Origin: Saccharum officinarum
Taxonomy: Eukaryota; Streptophyta; Magnoliopsida; Poales; Poaceae
Reading direction: 5' to 3'
Length of the DNA: 64,000 nucleotides
Assembly (NCBI GenBank): GCA_020631735.1
Contig: CM036170.1
Coordinates: 63,503,737 to 63,567,736, forward strand
Below, one piece after another: positions 33,283-44,829 of the stretch. A program made the position numbers and the translations under genes. Below the pieces are notes generated by a model. That model worked only from the letters and a program-made list of their open reading frames with translations. It ran no database searches and was not told where the DNA came from. Each line of letters begins with the position of its first letter. Position 1 is the first letter of the stretch.

Positions 33283-33526
33283 GTCTTGTTTAGTTGGTCA
33301 AAAAGACCTAAAAAATTTTGCGCGGTATCCGTCACATCGAATCTTTAAACGCATGTATGGAGCATTAAATGTAGGTAAAAAAATAATTAATTACACAGTT
33401 TATCTGTAAATGTCAAGACGAATCTTTTGAGCCTAGTTAGTCCATAGCTGGACAAATTTTTGTCAAATAACAACGAAAAGTGCTACATAAATTTTTCTCA
33501 AAAAATTTTGGAATCTAAACGAGGCC
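33283..33526. mobile_element. MITE of the GGCCTTGTTTAG family
   Basis: The ends read GGTCTTGTTTAG and CTAAACGAGGCC, flanked by CTA on both sides. The interior, in reverse orientation relative to the copies near 3.6 kb, has GTCACATCGAATCTTT, TTACACAGTTT, and AGACGAATCTTTTGAGCC. Confidence 0.8.
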
Positions 33527-33530
33527 CTAG

Positions 33531-34985
33531 ATGGACGCGATGTCATCATCATAGGTTTGTGTACTTACCCAAAGCACATGATGGAGCAGAAATGCAGTTT
33601 AGACATGCTCAGGATGCCAGACTTCATGCGTTTTCTAAAATCATGCTCTATATTATGGTGCGTAGCTCACAGAAAGTATATCATGATTTTAGTAGAAGTA
33701 TGAAACTAGTTTTATATTTTTTTTGAGTTAAAAAAAATTCTATAGATTTTTAATATTAAATCAGATTAGTATTTTTAAATGCATATTTACTGAAAAAACA
33801 ACACTTGGATATTTTTTAAAGTTATTTCTACAACTTTATTTTTTGACAAATTCTAGATTCCCTGAATGACAATGGCGCCATGTAGAACGACTAATGTGGC
33901 ATCATATCAACCAAAACTGCTTCAAAACTATTCAGAGAGGTAAATTGGATGGTTTCAAAAGTTAGATAAGTCTAAAAATCTAGTTTCCTGATTGAGGGAG
34001 GTAAATTGGACTTATAAATAATTGAGGGAGATGAGACGGCCTTTACTTTTTTTTTCATGAGCCTTGGACAACAGCTTCGTGCCTTGGACAATGCTTCCTT
34101 GTATTGGAATTCTGAGCATTTCAATAGCGATCTCATCTATAAGAATTGCATAATCGGTGCTTTCAGTACATCTTCTAGCAATTTTCTTTTCTTTTTGAAC
34201 CTCTTGGTATCTTTAAGCAATGATAAAAATCTCTTGATCTGTTGCATCCAAGACGAAGCTTGGACTCAAAGGTAGGGTATTTTTCATTAATATAGGGACT
34301 TTTGTACGAGAAGCAATAGTATCTCTAGTTATAGTAACTCTAGTATGTAATCATGTAAAGTATCTCTTCTCGCCATCCTCATAGCATATCAGGAAAATGC
34401 ATGCATATTGATAAGGGTCGTATTCTATTGTTACAATTCTACCAGATATACCTTTTTATTTTGCTGAAAATTGATTTTGTGCTATATGTGCTTATGACCT
34501 TCCTCTATGATTTGGGGCAATGGTTCCTTTGGCATTACGATCTTTCCCACAATGGTGTTGTCCATGAACCGATTTATCTGTTGATTAGTTTTTGATTATT
34601 TTGACAAAAGCAAGGAAATGTGTTTAAACCGGTCCAAGTGAGAACACTTGGTGACAACATAGTGCATTTGTCGTATGTTTTTTTAACAATAAATTTGACT
34701 ATTATTGGTTTGAATTATAAAAAATTGGGTACTCGTGTGCTTGGACATTATATTGTGATATACTGATATTGAAGGATATGTTTAAAAAAAAGAACGATAT
34801 ATGAACACCAATTGCTTTAAAAAAAAGGTATTGAACACCAGCTTCAAGTTTGCCTTTATTTATTGAACTATTTGAGTGGCTATTCACTTTAGGAATCGTC
34901 TTTTCATGTTCATACATAGTCCAAGTATACCAACTAAGGCATTGCCACCATCTTGTTGAAATCCATTTTTTTATATCCTTGTTTC
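33531..34985. other. Intergenic, no feature recognised
   Basis: AT-rich spacer between a MITE and the 3' end of the reductase pseudogene. Short open frames carry no domain. Confidence 0.45.
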
Positions 34986-37279
34986 TCACAGGGATGACTT
35001 ATGTAGCAGTACTGGGATATGGCCATTCTCCTGTAGGCTGACCACTGTGTTGTATAAACTCTCTTGCAAAGGAGTGAACTTCATACTCAGAGCACCGAGC
35101 CTTTGCGTGGAGAACTTGTAAGGCTTGATCATTGGCTTGTTTTCATCCTTGCATCTAATTAAATGGTTAGACAAACAAAGGAAAAGTTAAAATCTGCAAA
35201 GCCAAATACTAAACGATGACGTATATATCTATTCTTTGTGGGAAAAAGGAGGAAGTTAAGTTTCTTAGGTGATAGTATTTTTAGATACATGGTGGTGGTG
35301 GGTGGGTGGGTGGGTGGGTGGGAGGGGGCGAGGAACCCCACAACTTGTTTTAATGCAAACCAGTTAGTTTTGAGATCATAAACATTTCTAAAAGAATAGC
35401 ATAAATTAGACAAACATTGCATTTCAAATAAAGGATGTACTATTTGAAATCATAACAAGAACTGCAGATAATTACTTGGTGGTGATCGGGTATTATGGGA
35501 AAAGCTCTCTCATCATTTGAAGAAACTCCGATTGATGTAGCATGTCACCTATGCAGAGGTACCGCCCATGCGTGCTCAGATCTTCATACACCAAAATATG
35601 GGCAAGGGCAACATCCTGATTCCTGCACATCGACATATGCGCCAACTGCGTTCGAGTATGCCTTCTTTGTGCCCTTCATGTAGGTGGCGACTGCAGATAA
35701 AGTTAAGTTTAATGTTGGTTGTAGCATTCTGCCTATTGTCACCGATGGGACGACTATTAGTAGTTGTATCCCTCTCTTTGATGCTTCTTCCATTGCAGTC
35801 TTCTCGGCAACCGTCTTCGCATAGCAATACCAGTTCTGTAATTTGATCATATACATACTAAGTCAATAAAAATGATGAAAGCTAAACATACTGGGTCACT
35901 TGGCCCAGTATATATGACAATTGTATTTTGTGTGAGGTTTTATAAGCCATAATATATACTATTATCCATAATAGTAGAAGTCGTGGACGACCTGTGTTTG
36001 CTTGCAGAAGTCAAGATCACTCCAACAACTCTCCTCCACAGTCCGATCAGGGTTCCTGTTAGGGTTCATATGGACAGCACCGTAAGATGAGGTGAACACC
36101 ACACGTTGCACCCCCATGTCTGCTGCAGCGTTCATAACGTTCTTTGTTCCCTCAATAGCAACCGGCACAAGGTCCTGCATCATTGCATTGTGCATATATA
36201 ATAAGCATATATGTGCCGCTTGAATTGGAGTATATCTATGGAAAAAGGAAGCCTAGCTAGCTAACAACGTATTGATAGGAGGAAGTATATGACTACACTG
36301 ACAGGATCATTCGATATCGGGGATGCAACATGGAAGACACCATCACATAAGCTGAACGCACGACGAAGTGACATGTAGTCCAGCACATCAGCATGGTACA
36401 GAGATAGCCGTTCTTGAGCTCCATCCAGTGCCAGCAGATGGGAATTCTTGGGGTCCTCTGGCACCATGCATATAGCAAAAGGATATTATTCATCTAAATA
36501 AAAAAATTGTATGTATAATTTTTTACGAAGAAAAAATTGTATATATAAACAATTTGCTGGAATAATGAACACACCATGATAATACTGAATAGCAGATAAC
36601 ATCTAAGGATAGAAAGTAAAATCATAGAGAAGTTCTTGCATGCGTGCTAGTAGCAGAGACTGAGGGTGGCGAGGAAGGGCCAAGAGCCCCCGCTATTGAT
36701 GTTATAAATCTTTGTAATTCTCTCTATAATTTTGGTTAAACTTGAGATGTTTTCACTATCTAAGAAAGTTTGGAATGACTTATAATTTGAAATGCAGGGA
36801 GTGTTAGATTACTTTTTAATTTCTGCATGGCCTTAGAGAAATTTTACAGCTGGCCCCACTAAAAAGGACAAAAGTTGCATTTCCGGCTCCATCACCGGTG
36901 CACGCTCTATAAACAAATATTATCAAACAGATAGAATAATAATGCAAATATGTTTGTCCTTCTTATTGTTGAGGACTCGTTTGTGTATGTAAATAAATAT
37001 TGATCTTTTATGTATTCTTATTTCTTAGAGGTCGTTTTGTGTCTTATTATCTATCTTTTGTACTGGCTCTGTTTTCCTTCATCAGATATATAAGATGTGA
37101 GACATTCTTTTGAGTGTAATATGTATAGACACAGCTAGCATACTTGCTCACTCACCAGGGTTCCTCGCGGTGCCCCTCACAGCATAGCCGCGTTGGAGCA
37201 ACTCCTTGACCAGCCATGACCCGATGAAGCCTCCAGCTCCGGTTACGCAGACCAGCTGCTCAGCAGCTGCCTCGACCAT
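34986..37279 (-). pseudogene. Cinnamoyl-CoA-reductase-like gene, broken in exon 4
   Basis: Five exons on the minus strand: 37279-37156, 36457-36303, 36174-35992, 35835-35476, 35154-34986. Phases join if a 7-bp insertion in exon 4 is discounted. The family reduces hydroxycinnamoyl-CoA or related substrates with NADPH in the cytosol (SDR108E type). Visible features are the Rossmann motif [11 protein letters not shown] (11-21), the catalytic Ser in TSSYGAV, and the Tyr-Lys pair within NWYCYAK. Two lesions are visible in exon 4: a 7-bp insertion that repeats its neighbour (TCCTGAT, about 35614-35625) shifts the frame, and a TAA at 35493-35495 replaces a glutamine-type codon. As written, translation ends at about residue 237 out of an expected 330 or so. 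The promoter and all splice sites still look usable, so decay is recent, or this is a null allele. Confidence 0.9.
35300..35328 (+). repeat. GGGT microsatellite, G-quadruplex-capable
   Basis: Seven consecutive runs of three or more G separated by single bases (GGGTGGGTGGGTGGG and on), inside intron 4 of the reductase pseudogene. The G-rich strand is opposite to the gene's coding strand. Confidence 0.85.
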
Positions 37280-37343
37280 GGCCGATCCGATCGGTTGATG
37301 CTGTGAAATACTGGCGCACGAAGCTGATCCTAGATTAGACTCT

Positions 37344-37353
37344 CTTATATAGG
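37344..37353 (-). promoter_or_regulatory. TATA box of the reductase pseudogene
   Basis: The minus strand reads CCTATATAAGAGAG about 65 bp upstream of the ATG at 37279, a good plant TATA position. It suggests that transcription could still occur. Confidence 0.6.
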
Positions 37354-38072
37354 CATATCTTGCTTATTTTCTTCCTTGTACTAAATCGAGAGAAGAAATT
37401 TATGGTACTCCGCGACATGATTCGCATGTGATTCTACTATTCGCGCATGTCTATTTCTCCTCGGAATAATGAAACTCACATGGAGGATGAAAGGACAGGA
37501 GATTCAAATTCCGAAAGCACGACCGGTTTAGAGAAGCAGAAATGCAAGCAAGCAGTCAAGCACATAGTACTAGCTAGTACAAAATACGTATAGCTAAGCT
37601 GCCTCTAAAAGTTCGACACCAAAGCAGGGTGTATTGATTTTTAGAAGTACAATCACGAAGGCCAGGAGACTTTTAAAAGTACAACACGAGCTGCCTCTAG
37701 GAGCTTTGACGTTGTGATGAATGAACTATTTTAACTTTTGGTAAAAAGAAAAAAACTTCAATAATTTAGTATTTTAAACAACTCTTTAAACTTCTCCTCC
37801 AACTCGAAACTTTGCTCGTGGAATAGGAAACAGGAAACCTCCTCCCGCTGTTTTTTTGGCACGGTTTCTCTTGTTTGGCACTGATTGAAGGGGTTTGTTT
37901 GAGGGGATTTTGACTTGTAGAGGATTTAATCCTCTTAATCCCCTCCAACCCCCTTATTTTGAGATCAAACAAACATGCCCTAAAAGGGGTCAGTTAAAAA
38001 AACGCTATGAGAGGGGAGCAGGGATCGGTTGGTAGAGAGTAGATATTATTTACACATTGTCTCAGCATAGAT
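37354..38072. other. Upstream region of the reductase pseudogene, no other feature
   Basis: AT-rich, with a short CTTTTGGTGTTCCTC-free spacer and a possible degraded MITE around 37860-37980 (GTTTGTTTGAGGGG, AACCCCCTTATTTTG). No gene is seen. Confidence 0.35.
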
Positions 38073-39318
38073 CACTAGCACATTTTTAGAGACGGTAAAA
38101 AGTGATCTTCAGAGACGGTTTTAAAACCGCTACTATGCTAGTGACTGTAAAAATAAGTGACTTTCAGAGGCGGTTCTGAAAATTGATTTTCAGGCCCCCT
38201 AAAAATCAATTTTCAGTACCTAAAAATAATTTTCAAAATTCTTAAAAATCATTTAGAGTCTAATAAAAATAAGAAAAAATATTTTTAATGTAGCTCGAAG
38301 GGTCGAGGACTGGCCACAGCTCAAGAGATTTATCTTTCATTTGTTTTGAATAACTGTTGACACCTGGAATTCGAATTTTTAGAGGCGGTTAACTTAAGTC
38401 AACCGTCCCTAAAATAATTTTTTTAAAATTTTTAAAAATCATTTAGAGTCTAATAAAAATAAAAAAACAATATTTTTAATGTAGCTCGAAGAGTTGAGGA
38501 CTGGCCACGGCTCAAGAGACTTATTTTTCATTTGTTTTGAATAGGTGCTGACACCCGAAATTCGAACCCACGACGTCTCCCTTACGCTATCCCTCCCCTA
38601 CCACCACACCACACAATCATTTGTGTTTAGTTCTACGATGCTGTCTATTTGTACTAATATGTATGAATCTTATAATCAATATTTTAACTCATAAACAATC
38701 TTAAATGAGAAAACTTTCAACTACAAAGTTTTAGATCTCGTCGAGCACTACAGGTTTGATACAGAATATTTCTCCATCCAAGGTTATTTGAAAAATTCAA
38801 AAAATTAAAATTCAAAATCTAAGAATTAATTTATATATTTTAAATCCTAAATGATCTCAAACAAAAATTTTATCAACTACAAAGTTTTAGATCTTGTCAA
38901 GCTCTATAATTTTGATATAAATTTTATCTCCATCCGACTTCACTTAAAAAAGATATGAATTTATTTGTGCTGCAGCTATTTTTAAGAACGGTTGACTTAG
39001 TCAACCACCTTTAAAAATCGATTTTCAGAGACGGTTGACTTAATAAAACCGCCTCTAAAAATCAATCATTTTCAGAGACAGTTGACATAAGCAACTGTTC
39101 TTGAAAATAACATTTTCAGATGCGGTTCTCCTAACGGAACCACCCCTAAAAATGTATATTTTTAGAGGCAGATTTCTTAATGGAACCGCCCTTAAAAATT
39201 GATTTGTAGCAACGGTTGTATAGCTACAGTGCCTCCTGTGAAGGTTATGATAGCGTGCTAAGACAACCGCTTCTGTTAGAAAAGAAAGACGCCTCTAAAA
39301 TTCATTTCTGTACTAGCG
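38073..39318. mobile_element. Non-autonomous CACTA-type element built of palindromic modules
   Basis: It begins CACTAGCACA and ends TGTACTAGCG (reverse complement CGCTAGTACA), with GAT on both sides (38070-38072 and 39319-39321), the 3-bp duplication typical of CACTA elements. Subterminal arrays carry variants of TTTTAGAGGCGGTTGACT and its complement AACCGCCTCTAAAA. A segment with TAGCTCGAAG and GAGGACTGGCCAC is present twice (about 38230-38375 and 38420-38565). No transposase frame was found. 1246 bp in total. Confidence 0.8.
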
Positions 39319-39450
39319 GATGTCAACATCAGATCTGAGTCTTCTTTGATGCAGTCGTACCACAACAACAACCAAAATGCCTTAACTTTGGTTCCTATAG
39401 TACCTTGGTTTTGCTATGGCTGATGAGTACTACACCCCTCATGTTATTTA

Positions 39451-39886
39451 GGGACCGTTTGGAAGCAAGAAACGGTTCCGATTCTTACTAGAATCGGAAG
39501 AAACGGCACCAAACAGTTTGACTGTGAAGCGATTTTACTGTGAAACGTTTTAGCCGGTTCTGTGTTTTTTGCCTGCCCGAGCGAAACGGCCCTGGGCTGG
39601 TTTCGCTGGATTTTATGTCTGGTTTCTCCCGTACAATGGTGACGGTGTTTTCTAATTATCTTTTTTTTGCAACAAATTAGAAAATGTTATATTTAAGATA
39701 TTCTTCACCCACAAAAAGTTCTAGATTTTTTGAAGCATATTTTATTCATATGATTTTTCATATCTATTTTTAGAATTAGAATCTAGCCTACTAGCCAAAT
39801 GGTTTCATAAAATGATTCTGATTTATCAAGAGAATCTGAATTTAAAACGTTTCTACGAGAATCTGGATCCCTACCAAATGGGCCCT
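39451..39886. mobile_element. MITE, hAT-like
   Basis: It starts GGGACCGTTTGGAAGC and ends CCAAATGGGCCC, loosely inverted. The inner part near the left (GAATCGG) is mirrored by GAATCTGGATCC at the right. No target duplication was found. Confidence 0.55.
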
Positions 39887-40036
39887 GAGTCAAGAAATAT
39901 TTAGCTAGCACGTGCAGTGTTCGAGTTGACGGAGGTTAGTGCTTATGTATATTATTAAACTATGTCATATTTTGCCTAGGTTGAGTGTTTTCGTATATGT
40001 CAAAACTTGTTGGACTAATTGAGTTTCTATTTAATA

Positions 40037-40070
40037 CTAGATGATACCCCGCGTTGTTGCGGAAATTTTA
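40037..40070 (-). mobile_element. Helitron 3' terminus on the minus strand
   Basis: The minus strand reads CCGCAACAACGCGGGGTATC then ATCTAG, followed by T. This fits the grass Helitron 3' end pattern (CGTnGCAACGCACGGGnA...CTAG^T). The body would extend to higher coordinates, but no matching 5' TC end was found before 42259, so it is a truncated or unresolved copy. 40380-41080 may be its cargo; I recognise nothing in it. Confidence 0.5.
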
Positions 40071-41766
40071 GTGGGACAATCTATGGAAAGTTCCTCTAGA
40101 TTTATGTAGAAGTCTCAACAATTTGCTAAGGGTTTAACTAATTTCAAAGCGAATACTTTTTTATGCAGTACTGGTGGGAAGGTTGCATGCATGTTAACAA
40201 TCTCCTGCATGTGCTGGGGGGAAAGCAGCATTAGTGTTCTCTCAACGCGTGATGGCATGGAGTAATTAGAAAGCAGGAGAGGTGACATGAATATTTATCG
40301 TACGACATGGATACTTACCATCTAACATACGATCGTATACTTCCCATATGATGTGACCAGCAAAGACATGACATGAGAGGAGGCAATCAAGAATGTCCTG
40401 CCAATGACCAAGGAAATGACGCCTCGGTGTTCGCCGTGAGGTCGAGCAAGGAGGAGATCAACGGTAGCGAACCTGGTGGTAGCGGCTCTGACGCGTCACC
40501 ACTGGCCATCTGCCCATCTCGATGGCATCCAATAATATAAGAGACCATCATTGACTAGCAGCAGCACTGATGGAGCCTGGTCCCCATGGAGATGAAGCCG
40601 AGGACACAAAGGATTTGGAGATCCTGCAGGTGTTGCTATAGTTCAAGACGGTGCTCACCGAAGTATTCCTTGAGAACAAACAAAAGGCTTGACTCTTGAG
40701 GTACCTATCGGATGAACCCATGCTTCTAGCCTTCCACAACCACGCAGCATATCAATGAACGCCGTTTATATTGGATTGGAAGTTCGGGACTCGACGTTGG
40801 ATCGGGACTCGACGTTGGATCGAAAGCCGTATGGTCGAATTGATTGTTTAATTATTGGCATCTGAGTTGCTCATCCACTTGATCATGCATGCGTTTCTAC
40901 TTTATTCTCTCTCTATTGATTTGTTTTCTAGAAGATACTTGGAAGTCTCTTCTTATGGCTGAAATGATGGCGAGGTTGGCTAGCCGCCAGCCTCTTGACA
41001 TCCAAGAGATCGATCATGATGGGATGGAATCACGGGACACTTCAGCTGCAACTGTAAAGTAACTTATGGTTGTGGGACCTCTAGATGACGTGGCTTCCTA
41101 AAATCACAGAGAAATATGGTAGTGGGGTTCTCCTATTTAGGTACAGTAGATTAGACAATTTGTTAAACTGTGATCTGGTTGGGAAGGTATGTTGTGAAGA
41201 TATGATCAAAGTGTCAAGATTACATAGCGACCTGATAATTAGCGATTCACCGAACCATAACTCTATAGCCAAAGGAGAAAGGGGTTCAAGGGCCATTTTT
41301 GCTATAGTCAACGGAGGAAGGGGTTCAAGGGCAATTGTTCGGGCTATTCAGGATTTTAATATAACAGTAAGTGACTAACAATTGCACTCCAAGCAGGGCT
41401 AGGGGCTGGGGCCAATGCCCCCCTCCCCACTCCAAGCAGGGGATGATCACTCTATCCCAGGACCTGGCGGTCTGAGGGGTGGTCGTCCTTCTTTGTACCT
41501 GGAGGAGTGTGTGTACGCGCGCGCGTGCGCGGCCCGTCCGATTAGGTGCATTTAATGCATTCACCCCACCTTCTGTCCTTCCCCTGTGGCTAAGGCCGGT
41601 GGTGGTCGAGGATCGGGAAGGTCGAGGCAGGCCGTGGTTTGCTGGGCCGCGGCCAGTTGGGCCATCCCGAGGGACTTTCTAACCATGTCTTGGGGTACCC
41701 CGGTTATGTAACCCCGACAACATAGAACTAGCTGGGCTTTGCAATACTGCAGCAATGCCATTGAAG

Positions 41767-42235
41767 ACTAAACAACATGCTCTCAAATGGATAGCTCCTC
41801 CTGAAGGTTACTTGAAATTCAATGTTGATGGTGCAGTGGCCTGATCTAGTGACAAAGGAGCAGTTGGAGTCATTTGTAGGGATAGTGCAGGGACCTATAT
41901 TGCTGCTAGTGCTAATGTCATTAATGGGCTTGTTGATCCATCCTCTTTGGAAGCAATGGCCTGAATGAAGCGATATCTTTGGCGCTAGACGTTGATGCAC
42001 GCAAATGTGTAATAGCTTCAGATTGTTTGAAGTGATTGTGAATCTTCACAAGAAAATCTATGTGCTTACTCCTCCATTCTGAGAGATATTAAAACTAGAA
42101 GTACTTTGTTTCAGGATATGATCTTCAAGCATGAAGGTAGGTGTTCCAACAATGAGGCTCTTGCTATTGCTAAAAGTATATGTAACATGACGCCAGGGAG
42201 ATATGTTTGCTGCTTCAGGGCCAGAAATATTGCAT
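41767..42235 (+). pseudogene. RNase H-like (RVT_3) fragment, plus strand
   Basis: The translation shows KWIAPPEGYLKFNVDGAVA, a stop, then GAVGVICRDSAG, SLEAMA, a frameshift and ASDCLK. The last part holds KSICNMTPGRYVC. These match the plant LINE-type RNase H domain, with acidic positions D (NVDG), E (LEAM) and D (SDCL) recognisable. Several stops and at least one frameshift show that it is dead. It lies immediately left of the Helitron. Confidence 0.7.
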
Positions 42236-43128
42236 GTACCTCAAAACATTATGTCTGTATCTATACCTAATAATAAAGAGGTAAAATTTTAGGCTTTTTT
42301 TCATCCATCTATTTATTTAGTCCATCTCCCTTTAACTACCGGACGATGGAGAGTTTTTTTCCTATCTAGACTCATATATATAACCCGTGCTCATATACGA
42401 GTTAGAATAGCTCTTGTCCAGCGCGAGACAGAGTCCGATTCCAAAACATATTGAGTCTGTACTCATATGTGTTAGAATAACTCACGTCTAATGATGATAC
42501 GGAGTCCAATTATAATATATATACAGTCTTAAAGTAATATATGGATAGCTAAAAATCCTAATCCAAATAGATATCTCCGATTCCTAAATCTGAAATAGGA
42601 ATTCTAATCAAATAAAAAAGAAATATAATATAATCTATACCTCTCTATACCAAATACCAAATTGACAAAATTTCTTGCCACATTCTTTTCGTCCAACACA
42701 GTCATCAACGTTCATCCGCATACAGCCTGGTTACAGTGTTTGGTCCAGGTATCTTTTGTTCTCAATTCCATTTATGTTTTCTGTTCGATCACTTCGTCTT
42801 CTTTTATTTTTCCTACACCTTTTCACACGTTTGGTACGTTGGGTTTAAGGAAAGTGCCACCTCTCCTGGATGTCATGTCCATGACTTTTATGTTCCTTTT
42901 ATGTGTTTTTTTCTTTCCTGATGAGTGATGAAGTAACTATAATTTTTATTACAGAATTAAGATATAATAAATAAAATATTATGGGTCTTTTAAATGTTGA
43001 CCCTTACCTATAATAAACAAATATTTATATTACTATGTTCAAAAAATATAGTTCTATTACTAAATTGTTGGTTTTAATTAAGAATAAATTATTATTTATA
43101 ATTTTTTGTGACTTCTTGCCTTTCATTA

Positions 43129-43670
43129 TCAGCTGGCCGAGGTCTCGAAATCAATCGAGTCATACACGCATGTCGTCGCATCAAGCCACACCTCCGAACG
43201 ATGTGAACTAGAGGCCTGCCTAGCGAAGCAACGCGCAACCTTATTACAATTTCTACTATTGTGAGAAAAAGAAAATTCATGAAAGGCAAGACTTATCTTC
43301 TCCATCTCCTTCATAATAGGATCAAGGATAGAACGTTGCATATCCTTCCTCTTCCACAGCTGCATAGCCTGAAGGCAATCAGATTCCAGCTGCACTCTCC
43401 GTAGCTCCAACGCACAACCAGTTTAATGCCATCCCTGCACGCCAAAGCCTCCATAGTACATGCATCAAGGTCTCGGTCATACCAGAGTGCCTCTGCCGCT
43501 TGGAGCACTCCCTGATCATATGTGATGACAGATGTTGTTGCACCCTCTTTTCCATCTTCAGAGAATGTTGCGTTCGTGTTAACCTTCGACCATCCCTCCT
43601 CTGGTCGTCGCCATTTAGGGATTTCCTTCTCTAGCTTTTGCTGGTTCGGCGGGTGACTCAGGTGCCCCAA
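43129..43670 (-). pseudogene. RNase H-like fragment carried by the Helitron
   Basis: The minus-strand frame from 43670 shows WRRPEEGWSKVNTNATFSED and CTMEALACRDGIKLVV. After a frameshift near 43410 it continues RRVQLESDCLQAMQLWKRK and SRNCNKVARCFARQA. This is the RVT_3 RNase H domain found at the C-terminus of plant LINE ORF2s and in dispersed host-like genes. The first catalytic Asp is Asn here (VNTN in place of VN-D), Glu and the second Asp are kept, and the frame is broken. Confidence 0.8.
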
Positions 43671-43973
43671 GTCAAAAGCTGTATCATTTGCCTAACTCAT
43701 CGCCTCTTGAGTCGATGACCTAACTAATCAAACTGTATACTTAAATCTTGAACACTTTGTCATCTAATGCAATCTAAAAAGATAAATATTTCTTCAAGCT
43801 ATCTGCACATGCCAACGTAAAACTCTAATTGTCCGTATGTAACATTGCAAACTCTCGATAAGGCTGACACGTGTAAATTAAAATACAATGATGACAACCC
43901 CTTGCCGGCTTTGATAAGATATTAAAATTACATATTTTTATGGATCATAAAAAATCCATAAAACTTGATCACA

Positions 43974-44084
43974 CTGTTCGGCAGGCTGTTTCAGCACGGC
44001 TTATCAGCCGTGGTACAATATTTTTCTCTCACAACAAAACAACCACAGCCGGCTTATAAGCCGCAGAAACAGCCTGCCGAACAG
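43974..44084. mobile_element. CTGTTCGGC-family MITE nested in the Helitron
   Basis: A 111-bp element with perfect 18-bp terminal inverted repeats CTGTTCGGCAGGCTGTTT / AAACAGCCTGCCGAACAG. The interior has GGCTTATCAGCC, ATTTTTCTCTCACAACAAA and GGCTTATAAGCC. The intact TIRs suggest recent insertion. Confidence 0.9.
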
Positions 44085-44829
44085 GTGGATATCTAACTCC
44101 ACCAGAAAAATAAATAGGTAACCACACACGATAACAGAAGTACACAAGGTGCGAAACATTTGATACTTTTTTTTCTCTCGTTGCAACACACGTGCATGTT
44201 TGCTAGTAAATAAATAATATGCCTACCTTCCTCTAAAAAAACTTATAGTATGCAACTTTTGGCCCTATATGTACCCCAAAGCCCAATAAGCTGCACCCCC
44301 TATAGACCAGTAAGCAGTAGCCCAGCCAGCGTCAATCAGGATTCAAGATTGGTCATCATCCATCGTGTCTCGTCTTCCGTCGCGCGTCGCGGTCAGCTTT
44401 CGCGACTCTTCGTCTTTCGCAGCTGCGCGGTGCTCTCGCTTCCCTCATCCCTGTCGCTCACGCAACACGCATACAGCAGGTAGCAGGAGCCGGCAAGCTC
44501 GGCCCTTGGTCGTCGCCGTCGTCAATCCGATCCGAGCGAGCGGTGGCACACAAGCTAGCACAGGCGAGGCGAGAGGCGACGACAGCACCATCACGGGTCA
44601 CGACTGCACGGCATCAAAAAGGTAAGATTAGATGTCGTTTCATGCTTCCTTTTTTCTTTCACAATTAATCTAATTTTTTATATACAATTTCCTCGCAAAA
44701 AAAATTATATACAATTAGAGCAGGAACTGTGTTACATCATTAGGCTATTTGGGTTGTAGACTTGCAATAGTGCAGTACATATTTACCTTCTTTTTATTAT
44801 GTGCTAATGACAGGTTAATTGATGTTTTC

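Larger units (their letters stand above)
42260..44206 (+). mobile_element. Complete non-autonomous Helitron, 1947 bp
   Basis: The 5' end TCTATACCTAATAATAAAG begins at 42260 with A at 42259. The 3' end TCGTTGCAACACACGTGCAT continues to CTAG at 44203-44206 with T at 44207. Both termini match the grass Helitron consensus, and insertion between A and T is the Helitron rule. No TIR or target duplication is expected. No RepHel frame is present. It carries an RNase H fragment on the minus strand and a nested MITE. The usual GC hairpin just before CTAG is not obvious. Confidence 0.8.
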
